14,175 nt of DNA from positions 1 through 14,175 of the forward strand of contig JABCYT010000022.1 in the NCBI GenBank assembly GCA_013290035.1. The letters run 5' to 3'. Made by a program: the position numbers and the translations under genes. Origin of the DNA: Alphaproteobacteria bacterium (lineage in GTDB: Bacteria > Pseudomonadota > Alphaproteobacteria > Reyranellales > Reyranellaceae). The notes under the pieces are model-generated. The model saw only the letters and a list, made by a program, of their open reading frames with translations, was not told the DNA's origin and did no database searches. Every line of letters starts with the position of its first letter. Positions within the stretch are counted from its first letter, which is position 1. This document shows positions 7,242 to 13,482 of this stretch, in pieces.

Positions 7242-8855
7242 CTACGAGCCGGCGCGACCGGCGTCGCGTTGGATGGGCTTTTTCACCGCTTCCGCGACCT
7301 TGGGTGGCCAGACCGGCGTGCTGGCCCTGCCATCGGGGTAGGGCGCGATCATCTGAGGGAAAGAGAAGAAAATCTGCGGATCGTATTTCTGCTTCGCGGC
7401 CAGCAGGCCGCTGAACGCCTGGCCCCAGTAGCTGGTGCGGTAGTCGGGCACGTTCAGGCTGGGATAGTTCTGATAGATCTCGCCGTTGGCGAAATTGTTC
7501 ATGAAGCTGCACCAGGAATCGAGGAAAGCCTCGGCGAGCGGCTGCTGCTCGTCGCCGTACCAGAACACGTCCATGAAGGCGCTGAAGGCGCTGGTGCGAT
7601 GGATAAAGGCGCTATCCTCGATGGGATAGCTGTTCATCGCCCCGCCATAGAGCTCGAGACAGATGTAGGAGTACTGGTTCGGCTGGTTGGGCGCCGTGAT
7701 GTAGAAGTCGAGCAACGACTGCCACTGCTGCTGCGTCAAGCTCATCGACACGTAGCGGGCCTGCTTGTCCTCGGGTGGCCAGGGGTTGGTCGGGAGTTGA
7801 GGAATTTCGTTCGGCGATTCGAGCAACTGCTTGTTGACGACGGTGAACGTGTCGGTGAGGTCGTACTGCATCAGCGCGCCGGGCAGCGCACCGAACGCCT
7901 GGTAGACGGCCTGGCCGACGCTGGCGCCGCGCGTGTCGAGGCCGCGGATCATCAGGTAGGGCAGAAACGCCGAGCCGGGAAAGGTCTCGCTCTGGTAGCA
8001 GATCATCACCTGCGGATTGAGCTCCGGCGGCGCCGTCAGCATGTACTGCTGCTGCAGCATGTAGAGCGCCGCGGCCGCATTGACGCGATCGCTTTCCTGC
8101 GCGAGTGGCCAGCGCACCGCCCAGCCATAGACCTGGCCGAGCGGGCGCAACTGCAGCTTTTCCGTCAGCAGGACGCCGAAATTGCCGCCGGTGCCGCCGC
8201 GCACGGCCCACCACAGATCGTAGTTCTGCTGGGCATTGGCGGTGACGATCGAGCCGTCGGCGAGCATGACGCGCACTTCGATGACGTTGTCGCAGTGCAT
8301 GCCGTAGGTGCGGCTGGTGAAGCCCTGGCCGCCGCCCTGCATGTAGCCGCCGACACAGACCTCGTCGCACTCGCCGCCCGGCACGTGCAGGCCGTATTCA
8401 TCGAGCGCCGCGAAGAGCGCGGCCATCTGGCAGCCGGTTCCGACGATCGCGGTCTGGCTCACCGGGTCGACCGTCACCGAGTTGAGGTTGCTGACGTCGA
8501 TCAGTATGCCGTCGGTCGCCGAGAAGCCCGCGGTACAGTGGCCCCCCGAGAGCACCGTGAAGGGTACGTTTGCCGGTCCGCCCCAGGCCATGTTGAGGGC
8601 GATTCGGACGTCGTTCTCGACCTCGCACATGAAGATGACGGAGGGCTGCGGATCGAACCGCGCGTTGGAGAGCAAGCTGACGCCGCTGTAGCCCGGCTCG
8701 CCGGGGAACAGGATCGGTCCCTGGAAGCCCACTTGCGCCTTTTCGAGCGCCTCGCGCGAAATGCCGATGCGCTTGAACACGCTGTCGTCGTAGGTGCGCC
8801 AGCGCGCGATGGCGGCCTGGTCGCGCTGGTGCTTCTTGGTGAGGCGGTGCGACAT
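7242..8855 (-). CDS. Berberine-bridge-enzyme-like FAD-linked oxidase (bicovalent flavin type)
   Basis: 537 residues, ATG 8855-8853, TAG 7244-7242. The N-terminal half is an FAD-binding PCMH domain. LSGGHCTAGFS carries His106, matching the histidine that binds flavin covalently. GGECDEVCVGGYMQGGGQG carries Cys163, matching the second covalent attachment cysteine of berberine bridge enzyme (the Cys in its GxCPTVGxGG motif). The C-terminus ends with YDPQIFFSFPQMI, the BBE-domain signature. Family members oxidise alcohols, sugars or alkaloid-type substrates with O2 as acceptor. There is no signal peptide, so it is probably cytoplasmic. It is the first gene of a likely three-gene unit with the two cyclase genes (13 nt to the next ATG). 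No strong Shine-Dalgarno is visible (GAGAG about 6 nt before the ATG). The family is clear; the substrate is not. Confidence 0.9.
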   Translation of the reverse strand: MSHRLTKKHQRDQAAIARWRTYDDSVFKRIGISREALEKAQVGFQGPILFPGEPGYSGVSLLSNARFDPQPSVIFMCEVENDVRIALNMAWGGPANVPFTVLSGGHCTAGFSATDGILIDVSNLNSVTVDPVSQTAIVGTGCQMAALFAALDEYGLHVPGGECDEVCVGGYMQGGGQGFTSRTYGMHCDNVIEVRVMLADGSIVTANAQQNYDLWWAVRGGTGGNFGVLLTEKLQLRPLGQVYGWAVRWPLAQESDRVNAAAALYMLQQQYMLTAPPELNPQVMICYQSETFPGSAFLPYLMIRGLDTRGASVGQAVYQAFGALPGALMQYDLTDTFTVVNKQLLESPNEIPQLPTNPWPPEDKQARYVSMSLTQQQWQSLLDFYITAPNQPNQYSYICLELYGGAMNSYPIEDSAFIHRTSAFSAFMDVFWYGDEQQPLAEAFLDSWCSFMNNFANGEIYQNYPSLNVPDYRTSYWGQAFSGLLAAKQKYDPQIFFSFPQMIAPYPDGRASTPVWPPKVAEAVKKPIQRDAGRAGS

Positions 8856-9033
8856 CGGCTGCTCTCGTGCGATTCAAGTTCGACGGGGGTTGACGCGCGA
8901 GCCTTACATAGTTCGCGTAACGCCTGCAAGAATTGGTCGTTCCGATTATCTGACCGGGTCGATATTGCCGCTGCGTATCGAGGGCAATTCCACAGGCCGG
9001 CTTGGCTTTTCCTGGAAGCGACCTTTACCCGGT
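8856..9033 (-). promoter_or_regulatory. Non-coding gap between the Bug gene and the FAD oxidase; likely promoter region of the oxidase-cyclase unit
   Basis: These 178 nt form the longest gene-free stretch in the window and lie directly upstream of the FAD oxidase start. On the minus strand there is a TTGCAG hexamer near 8927-8932, but the hexamer 17 nt downstream (TAAGGC) is a poor -10, so no promoter can be pinned down. The odd palindrome GCGTTACGC (8915-8923) lies between them. No T-run terminator for the upstream operon is visible, so read-through from the Bug gene is possible. The promoter role is inferred from position only. Confidence 0.35.
8964..8988. repeat. 6-bp inverted repeat ATTGCC / GGCAAT with 13-nt spacer
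   Basis: ATTGCC at 8964-8969 and its exact complement GGCAAT at 8983-8988 lie in the gap between the Bug gene and the FAD oxidase. No T-tract follows, so it does not look like an intrinsic terminator. It could be a weak hairpin or a protein-binding site, or chance. Confidence 0.3.
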
Positions 9034-10014
9034 TCAGTCGAGACTTGCGCCGGTGCGTTTGACGATGGGTTCTAGGCGCTCGAGGTCGTTAGCCAGAATT
9101 TTGGCGAGTTGGTCGGGCGTGCAGGCAGCAGGCTCGGCGCCCAGCGAAACGATGCGCTCCTGGAGGGCGGCCGACGCCAGGATGGCCTGCAGGGCGGCAT
9201 TCAACCGGTCGATGACCTCCGTTGGCGTGCCGGCCGGGGCAAACAAAGCGTGCCAGCCCGACACCACGTCGACGCCCATGATGCCGTAAGCCGACAATGG
9301 CTTGAGCTGCGGCAACGCCGGCAACGGATTCGGACCGATGACGGCCAGTGCCCTGAGCCGTCCGGCCTGGATGTGGGACATCGTCGTTGCCGAATCGAAC
9401 ATGAAGTCGATCTGGCCGGCCAAAAGGTCAGCCACTGCCGGCGCCAGCCCCTTGTAGGGTACGTGGTTGGTCTCGATCCCCGTCGTCGTGTTGAACAGCT
9501 CGGTGGCGATGTGGATCAGGCTGCCGCTGCCCGCCGATCCGTAGTTCAGCGTCTTGGGATGTGCCCGGGCCAGTGCCACGAATGCCTCCACCGACTCGAC
9601 GCCGAGCTTGGGGCTGACCACGAGGATGAAGTTGGTGCGCACCGTCAGCGTGACCGGCGCGAAGCTCTTCTGCGGATCGAACGGCAGCTCCCGATAAAGG
9701 AACGGATTGAGGTTGAGCGTGCTGCCGCCCGTGGCCAGCAGCGTGTAGCCATCCGGCGCCGCGCGCGCCACCGCGGCGGCGGCGATGTTGCCGTTGGCGC
9801 CGGGCCTGTTCTCGATCACCACGGGCTGGCCCGTGCTTTGCGACAGCGCCTCGCCGATCGAGCGGGCGATGGTGTCGATCGACCCGCCGGCCGAGACTGA
9901 AACGATGATGTGGATCGGCTTGGAAGGGTACGCCTGGGCGCCGGCGCGCGTGCCGGCCAGGAAGGCCGCGGGCGCCAGCAAGGCGGGAAGGGCCAGCAGC
10001 GTGCGGCGTTTCAT
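9034..10014 (-). CDS. Bug/TctC-family periplasmic tricarboxylate-type solute-binding protein
   Basis: 326 residues, ATG 10014-10012, TGA 9036-9034. The N-terminus MKRRTLLALPALLAP with cleavage expected after AGAQA (about residue 28) is a signal peptide; the twin Arg makes Tat export conceivable. The mature start YPSKPIHIIVSVSAGGSIDTIAR, then VVIENRPGANGNIAA and PDGYTLL, are typical of the Bug family (about 320 residues). These proteins bind small carboxylates or related organics in the periplasm for tripartite tricarboxylate transport or signalling. No TctA/TctB membrane genes are in the window, so it is an orphan Bug here, as is common. It overlaps the hydrolase gene by ATGA (10011-10014) and has a good ribosome site (AGGAG, 10024-10028). 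Its last place in the operon suggests it captures the pathway substrate (inference). Confidence 0.93.
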   Translation of the reverse strand: MKRRTLLALPALLAPAAFLAGTRAGAQAYPSKPIHIIVSVSAGGSIDTIARSIGEALSQSTGQPVVIENRPGANGNIAAAAVARAAPDGYTLLATGGSTLNLNPFLYRELPFDPQKSFAPVTLTVRTNFILVVSPKLGVESVEAFVALARAHPKTLNYGSAGSGSLIHIATELFNTTTGIETNHVPYKGLAPAVADLLAGQIDFMFDSATTMSHIQAGRLRALAVIGPNPLPALPQLKPLSAYGIMGVDVVSGWHALFAPAGTPTEVIDRLNAALQAILASAALQERIVSLGAEPAACTPDQLAKILANDLERLEPIVKRTGASLD

Positions 10015-10838
10015 GACCGGGTACTCCTGGCGACAAAATCGGACACGATGGCATTGAACCGGGCGGGCTGTTCGAGATAGACGGCGTGGCCGGCGTCCTT
10101 GATGACATGGACCGGCGCGGTGGGCCGCAATGCCGCGACCTCGATGTTGCGCGCCGGTGGCGTGACGACGTCGCCGTCGCCGTAGAGGAACTGGACCGCC
10201 ATGTCCGCCGGCAGGCTCGAAATGTCGGCCTTGATGTCGCCCGACGCCAGCATGCGCGCCGCCTGGCTGTAGCCGCCGGGATGGACAGCCGCCATGGTCT
10301 CGACGACCCGCCGCAGCATCTCAGGCGTTGCGGCGGGCGCCAGCAGGCGTGGACCGCGCTGCTCGGCCATGCGACGGGGGCCGAGCTCGACGACGTCGCC
10401 CAGGCGCTGCGCCAGGGCCTTCTCCCGCTCGGCGGCCGGCAGCCGTGCTTGGCCGGCGGCAACGCTGGCCAGGGTCAGCGACAGGATGCGCTGCGGATGG
10501 TCGGCCGCGAAGGAGGCCGCGATCAGCGTGCCGAGCGAATGGCCGACCAGGTGACAGGCCGGGATGCCGAGCGCATCGAGCATCGCGCCGAGCGCCGCGG
10601 CGTAGTCGCCGGCTCGGGGCGATTGGGGCGCGAGACCGGTCGAGCCGCCGTAGCCCGGCGCGTCCCAGGCAATGACACGCAGCCGGTCCGACAGGCCCGC
10701 GAGCTGGTCGTCGAAGGCGCCCGCGGCCGACCCGATGCCGTGCAGCAGGACGAGCGGCGTTCCCGCGCCCGCCTCCCTATAGGTGAAAACGGAGCCGCCG
10801 CCCTCGATCCGGCGGGAAGCCCCGGGACTCGTCGTCAC
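10011..10838 (-). CDS. Alpha/beta-fold hydrolase
   Basis: 275 residues from GTG 10838-10836 to TGA 10013-10011. The open frame extends upstream to 11474, but that part is a shadow of the bicupin gene. The GTG start overlaps the bicupin TGA as GTGA, and the fold begins soon after (SVFTYREAGAGTPLVLLHG). Visible catalytic elements: oxyanion-loop HG (33-34), nucleophile Ser101 in GHSLG, acid Asp223 in YGDGDVVTP, and His251 in DAGHAVYLEQP. Length and motifs fit single-domain esterases, enol-lactone hydrolases or C-C bond hydrolases of the aromatic catabolism type. Context between a bicupin and a substrate-binding protein suggests hydrolysis of a pathway intermediate, but the reaction cannot be chosen from sequence. 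The 4-nt overlaps at both ends indicate translational coupling. Confidence 0.9.
   Translation of the reverse strand: MTTSPGASRRIEGGGSVFTYREAGAGTPLVLLHGIGSAAGAFDDQLAGLSDRLRVIAWDAPGYGGSTGLAPQSPRAGDYAAALGAMLDALGIPACHLVGHSLGTLIAASFAADHPQRILSLTLASVAAGQARLPAAEREKALAQRLGDVVELGPRRMAEQRGPRLLAPAATPEMLRRVVETMAAVHPGGYSQAARMLASGDIKADISSLPADMAVQFLYGDGDVVTPPARNIEVAALRPTAPVHVIKDAGHAVYLEQPARFNAIVSDFVARSTRS
10024..10028 (-). promoter_or_regulatory. Ribosome binding site AGGAG for the Bug gene
   Basis: AGGAG lies 9 nt before the ATG at 10014, inside the end of the hydrolase gene. It supports that start and allows independent initiation besides ATGA coupling. Confidence 0.6.
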
Positions 10839-11791
10839 GCCGCCTCGAAGCTGACCGATTCGGGAGCGCCCGTGCCCACCACCATCGTGAACTGCGCGTC
10901 GGTGACGCCGTCGTTGCGGAAATAGTGCGGACGACCGGCCGGGTTGAACAGCAGGTCGCGCGTGCCGAGACGCCGCTCGACGACCTCGCCATCCTGCACC
11001 CAGCCGGCGGTGATCGCGCCGTCCAGCACGAAGTAGACATCCTCGACATCGCGGACGTAGGGCTTCACCGCGACGCCCTTCGGCAGATGGATCATGTCCA
11101 TGCGATAGCCGTGCGCCGGGGCGCCGCCCTCGCCGACATAGGCGAGGCGCGCGAAGCCCGCCTTGTCCCACACCGGCGTGCGGTCGCGATAGCGCACGAC
11201 GTGCTTGGCCAGCTCCTGATGCCGGCGGTCCGTGCTCTCGGGCGAGAACAGATGGATCTTTTCCGGCCCCGGGGCGCCGAAGCGGCGCGACAGTTCGAGG
11301 TCCTTGTTCTTGGGATGGCAGACATGGACCGGCATCTCGGGCGTGCCGCTGCCGACCGTGATCTGCATCAGCACCGGCTCGACGCCGTCGTTGCGAAAGC
11401 CGTGCGGCCGGCCGCTCTTGTTGAGCAGCAGGTCCTTGGGCCCGAGCTTGACCTCGACCACCTCGTCGCCCCACACCGTGCCGACGGTGAGCACGCCTTG
11501 CAGGATCATGAAATGCTCGACGACTTCGTGGGCGTGCGATGCCGCGAACTTGCCGACCGGCTGGTTGACCAGGCTGAAGGTGAAGTGCTCGGCCTTGAGC
11601 GTCGTGGGATCGTTCGACTTGGGCGACCCGCCGGCGCCGACATAGCGCAGCTGGGCGCGCAGCAGGTCGGGGAAGCCCCGGCTGGCGGGAAAGGCGTCCC
11701 AGTCGAACGTCTTTTCGGTGAACAGGCCCGTATAGGCGCGCATCTCGTTCGCGAGGGCGCTCGGCTGCTGGGTCAGGCTGCTATCTGGCAT
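10835..11791 (-). CDS. Bicupin protein (two cupin domains, second lacking the usual metal ligands)
   Basis: 318 residues. The start is ATG 11791-11789 (MPDSSLTQQPSALANEM), chosen because GGAGG (11800-11804) lies 8 nt upstream; the frame's extension to 11929 overlaps iclR and is not needed. The N-terminal cupin fits the motif exactly: Gly80, His86, His88, Glu92, Gly99, then GRPHGFRN with His130, so it can bind a metal. The C-terminal cupin keeps the fold and GRPHYFRN (His289), but the ligand positions in motif 1 are Tyr245, Arg247 and Asp251. The domains are related to each other (RPHxFRNDGV in both; YVGxGGxP precedes each). It could be a metal-dependent dioxygenase, isomerase or hydrolase-like cupin; no known family member is recognised. 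Its neighbours suggest a catabolic step before the hydrolase. It ends with a GTGA overlap with the hydrolase. Confidence 0.88.
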   Translation of the reverse strand: MPDSSLTQQPSALANEMRAYTGLFTEKTFDWDAFPASRGFPDLLRAQLRYVGAGGSPKSNDPTTLKAEHFTFSLVNQPVGKFAASHAHEVVEHFMILQGVLTVGTVWGDEVVEVKLGPKDLLLNKSGRPHGFRNDGVEPVLMQITVGSGTPEMPVHVCHPKNKDLELSRRFGAPGPEKIHLFSPESTDRRHQELAKHVVRYRDRTPVWDKAGFARLAYVGEGGAPAHGYRMDMIHLPKGVAVKPYVRDVEDVYFVLDGAITAGWVQDGEVVERRLGTRDLLFNPAGRPHYFRNDGVTDAQFTMVVGTGAPESVSFEAA

Positions 11792-11799
11792 GGCACATT

Positions 11800-11804
11800 C
11801 CTCC
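11800..11804 (-). promoter_or_regulatory. Strong ribosome binding site GGAGG for the bicupin gene
   Basis: GGAGG is 8 nt upstream of the ATG at 11791 and decides between that start and the longer open frame. It lies in the 56-nt gap between iclR and the bicupin gene. Confidence 0.75.
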
Positions 11805-11840
11805 ACTTCGAATGAAAAACGGATCGCTGACGTCGTCGAA

Positions 11841-11849
11841 AACCTGTTC
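11841..11849. promoter_or_regulatory. Candidate regulatory half-site AACCTGTTC at the 3' border of iclR
   Basis: This 9-mer overlaps the iclR stop codon and recurs exactly in the palindrome just upstream of iclR (12714-12722). It sits within GAAAACCTGTTCAGG, where CCTG/CAGG forms a short dyad. A role as an IclR-family binding site ahead of the bicupin gene is a guess from position and recurrence. Confidence 0.3.
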
Positions 11850-12699
11850 AGGCATGCACGCTCTCCCTTGCCTTGACGCGCTTGACCGGGCCGGCGGGCG
11901 CCTCGACCGTCGCGGTGCGGCATAGCCATCGCGAGATCTCGGCGGCCGCCTCGATGACCGCGTCCTTGAGCGCGCCGTGCATGTCCTTCTCGTCGATATG
12001 GGCATTCACCGCCGTGACGTTGATGGCCGCCACGATGCGGCCGGCGCCGTCGCGCACCGGGGCGGCGATCGAGCTGACGCCCGCCTCGAAGAAGGCCTGG
12101 CTGACAGCGTAGCCGCGCGTCCGATCCTCCGCCAAAATCGCCTTCAAGGCCTTGAGCGTCGTCGGCGTCTGCTTGGTGAAGCGCTCCAGCGGCTGGTCGC
12201 GGAACAGCCGCTCCAGTTCCTTGTCGTCCATTTCGAAGATCGTCATGCGGCCCATGATCGTGGCATGCACGGGAAAGCGCGTGCCGATATTGACGCTGCT
12301 GGCGATCGTGCTGCGGGCGGGAAAGCGCAGGACATAGATGATCTCCCGGCCGTCGCGGATCGCCATGTGGGCCGACAGGGCCGTCCGGTCGCGCAGCCGC
12401 TGCAGGATCGGTTGGGCGACCTCGACCATGTCGAGGGAGGCGAGGTACTCGAAGCCGCGGCTGAGCAGCGCCGGACCCAGGCTGAAGTGACGCTTGTCTT
12501 CCTCGCAGCGCAGATAGTCCATCGACAGCAGCGTCTGCAGCAGACGAAAGACCTTGGTGCGCGGCAGCGACAGCTTCTTGGCAATTTCCGGTGCGGTAAA
12601 GCTGCGATGCGCGCCGCCGAACAACGACAGGATGCCAAGCCCCTGCGCCAGCGCGGGGACGATGTACTTGTTCTCGAGGGGAAGCGGATCGCTTGCCAT
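11848..12699 (-). CDS. IclR-family transcriptional regulator
   Basis: 283 residues, ATG 12699-12697, TGA 11850-11848. An N-terminal winged helix-turn-helix (about 12-75: ALAQGLGILSLFGGAHRSFTAPEIAKKLSLPRTKVFRLLQTL) is followed by an IclR effector-binding domain (about 80-260). That domain contains AIRDGREIIYVLRFPA, ATIMGRMTIF and the late block GVSSIAAPVRDGAGRIVAAINV, all typical of the family. Its usual length is about 250-280; the tail (after residue 260) is Arg/Lys/Ala-rich. IclR proteins bind palindromic operators as dimers or tetramers and respond to small catabolic intermediates. The gene is in-line with the catabolic genes, 24 nt after the SDR and 56 nt before the bicupin, rather than divergent. 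It is therefore probably co-transcribed and may autoregulate. The effector is unknown, presumably the pathway substrate. Confidence 0.93.
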   Translation of the reverse strand: MASDPLPLENKYIVPALAQGLGILSLFGGAHRSFTAPEIAKKLSLPRTKVFRLLQTLLSMDYLRCEEDKRHFSLGPALLSRGFEYLASLDMVEVAQPILQRLRDRTALSAHMAIRDGREIIYVLRFPARSTIASSVNIGTRFPVHATIMGRMTIFEMDDKELERLFRDQPLERFTKQTPTTLKALKAILAEDRTRGYAVSQAFFEAGVSSIAAPVRDGAGRIVAAINVTAVNAHIDEKDMHGALKDAVIEAAAEISRWLCRTATVEAPAGPVKRVKARESVHA

Positions 12700-12710
12700 G
12701 TCAGAGTCCC

Positions 12711-12724
12711 AGGAACCTGTTCCT
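12711..12724. promoter_or_regulatory. 14-bp palindrome AGGAACCTGTTCCT upstream of iclR, candidate operator
   Basis: AGGAAC and GTTCCT are exact inverted repeats around a CT centre. The palindrome lies in the 24-nt gap between the SDR and iclR, touching the SDR stop codon. The GGAA...TTCC core resembles the dyads of several IclR-family operators (AllR, IclR type). It is a reasonable autoregulatory site but not proven. With 6-bp arms and no T-run it is not a convincing terminator. Confidence 0.4.
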
Positions 12725-13482
12725 CAATTGAAGACGAAGCCGCCGTTGACGGGCAGCAGTTGGCCGGTGACGAAACCCGCGCCCTGCCCCAGCAGGAACA
12801 CGACGGCGCCGGTGACGTCGTCGGGAAGCTGGGCGCGTTGCATGGCGCGGCCCGACACGTAGAGCTGCCGGCGCTCCTCGGGCACGTATTCGGTCGCCTC
12901 GACCAGCACGAGACCCGGCGCGATGGTGTTGACGGCGATGCCGTCGGGCCCGAGCTCGCGGGCCAGCGAGCGGGTCATCGCGATCACCGCGCCCTTGCTG
13001 CCGACATAATGAAGCAGGCGCGGCGCGCCCCACAGCGCGGTGTCCGACGCCAGATTGACGATGCGGCCGCCCAGGCGGGAGCGGCGTAACAACGGCGCCA
13101 TCGCCTTGATCATCAGCCACGTGCCGCGGACATTGACCGCCATCACCTTGTCCCAGGTCGCGATGTCGATCTCCTCGAAGGTCTTGCCGCCGATTCCCGT
13201 GGCGATCGCGCCGTTGTTCACCAGACCGTCGATATGGGCGTATTGAGCCCTGACCTTGGCCGAGAAGGCGTCGATCGAACCCGGATCGCCGAGATCGACC
13301 GCAAAGAAGGTGGCCTTGGCGCCGGCGCAGCGCAGCGCCTCGGCCGTGGCCTCGCCCCACTCCGCCTGCACGTCGGCGACGACGATCGTATCGGCCTTTG
13401 CCGCGGCACAGGCCTCGGCAAAGGCGCGACCAAGGCCGCGCCCGGCGCCGGTGATCAGGATGGTGCGACCCTGCAGGCTCAT
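12724..13482 (-). CDS. Short-chain dehydrogenase/reductase (SDR, classical type)
   Basis: 252 residues from ATG 13482-13480 to TGA 12726-12724. The frame extends upstream to 14019 only as a shadow of the permease gene. Classical SDR features: cofactor loop TGAGRGLG (11-18); Asp37 at the end of beta-2, which favours NAD(H) over NADP(H); NNGA (89-92) in place of the usual NNAG; Asn117; and catalytic Ser146, Tyr159 and Lys163 (YVGSK). The C-terminus GQLLPVNGGFVFN is the usual ending of the fold. It should oxidise or reduce a hydroxyl or keto group of the pathway substrate in the cytoplasm. The start overlaps the permease stop as ATGA and has no clear ribosome site of its own, so it is translationally coupled. 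The substrate is unknown. Confidence 0.92.
   Translation of the reverse strand: MSLQGRTILITGAGRGLGRAFAEACAAAKADTIVVADVQAEWGEATAEALRCAGAKATFFAVDLGDPGSIDAFSAKVRAQYAHIDGLVNNGAIATGIGGKTFEEIDIATWDKVMAVNVRGTWLMIKAMAPLLRRSRLGGRIVNLASDTALWGAPRLLHYVGSKGAVIAMTRSLARELGPDGIAVNTIAPGLVLVEATEYVPEERRQLYVSGRAMQRAQLPDDVTGAVVFLLGQGAGFVTGQLLPVNGGFVFN

Noticed and set aside
5351..7414. 687-residue + strand open frame antisense to cyclase A (and the similar 539-residue frame at 1296-2915 antisense to cyclase B)
   Set aside because: Long antisense frames are expected in high-GC genes. The translations are low-complexity, rich in Arg/Ala/Gly/Gln/His with no recognisable domain, and both lie opposite well-supported genes.
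8896..9033. Rho-independent terminator after the Bug gene
   Set aside because: There are short inverted repeats (for example ATTGCC/GGCAAT and an imperfect TTCCAGG/CCTGTGGAA) but no following T-tract.
10839..11474. 212-residue N-terminal extension of the alpha/beta-hydrolase
   Set aside because: It is a shadow of the bicupin gene; the GTG at 10838 with GTGA overlap fits the hydrolase fold start.
10835..11791. Gentisate 1,2-dioxygenase, also a bicupin with a single metal site
   Set aside because: The sequence around the metal motifs does not resemble gentisate dioxygenases and no ring-fission partner genes (maleylpyruvate isomerase or hydrolase) are visible.
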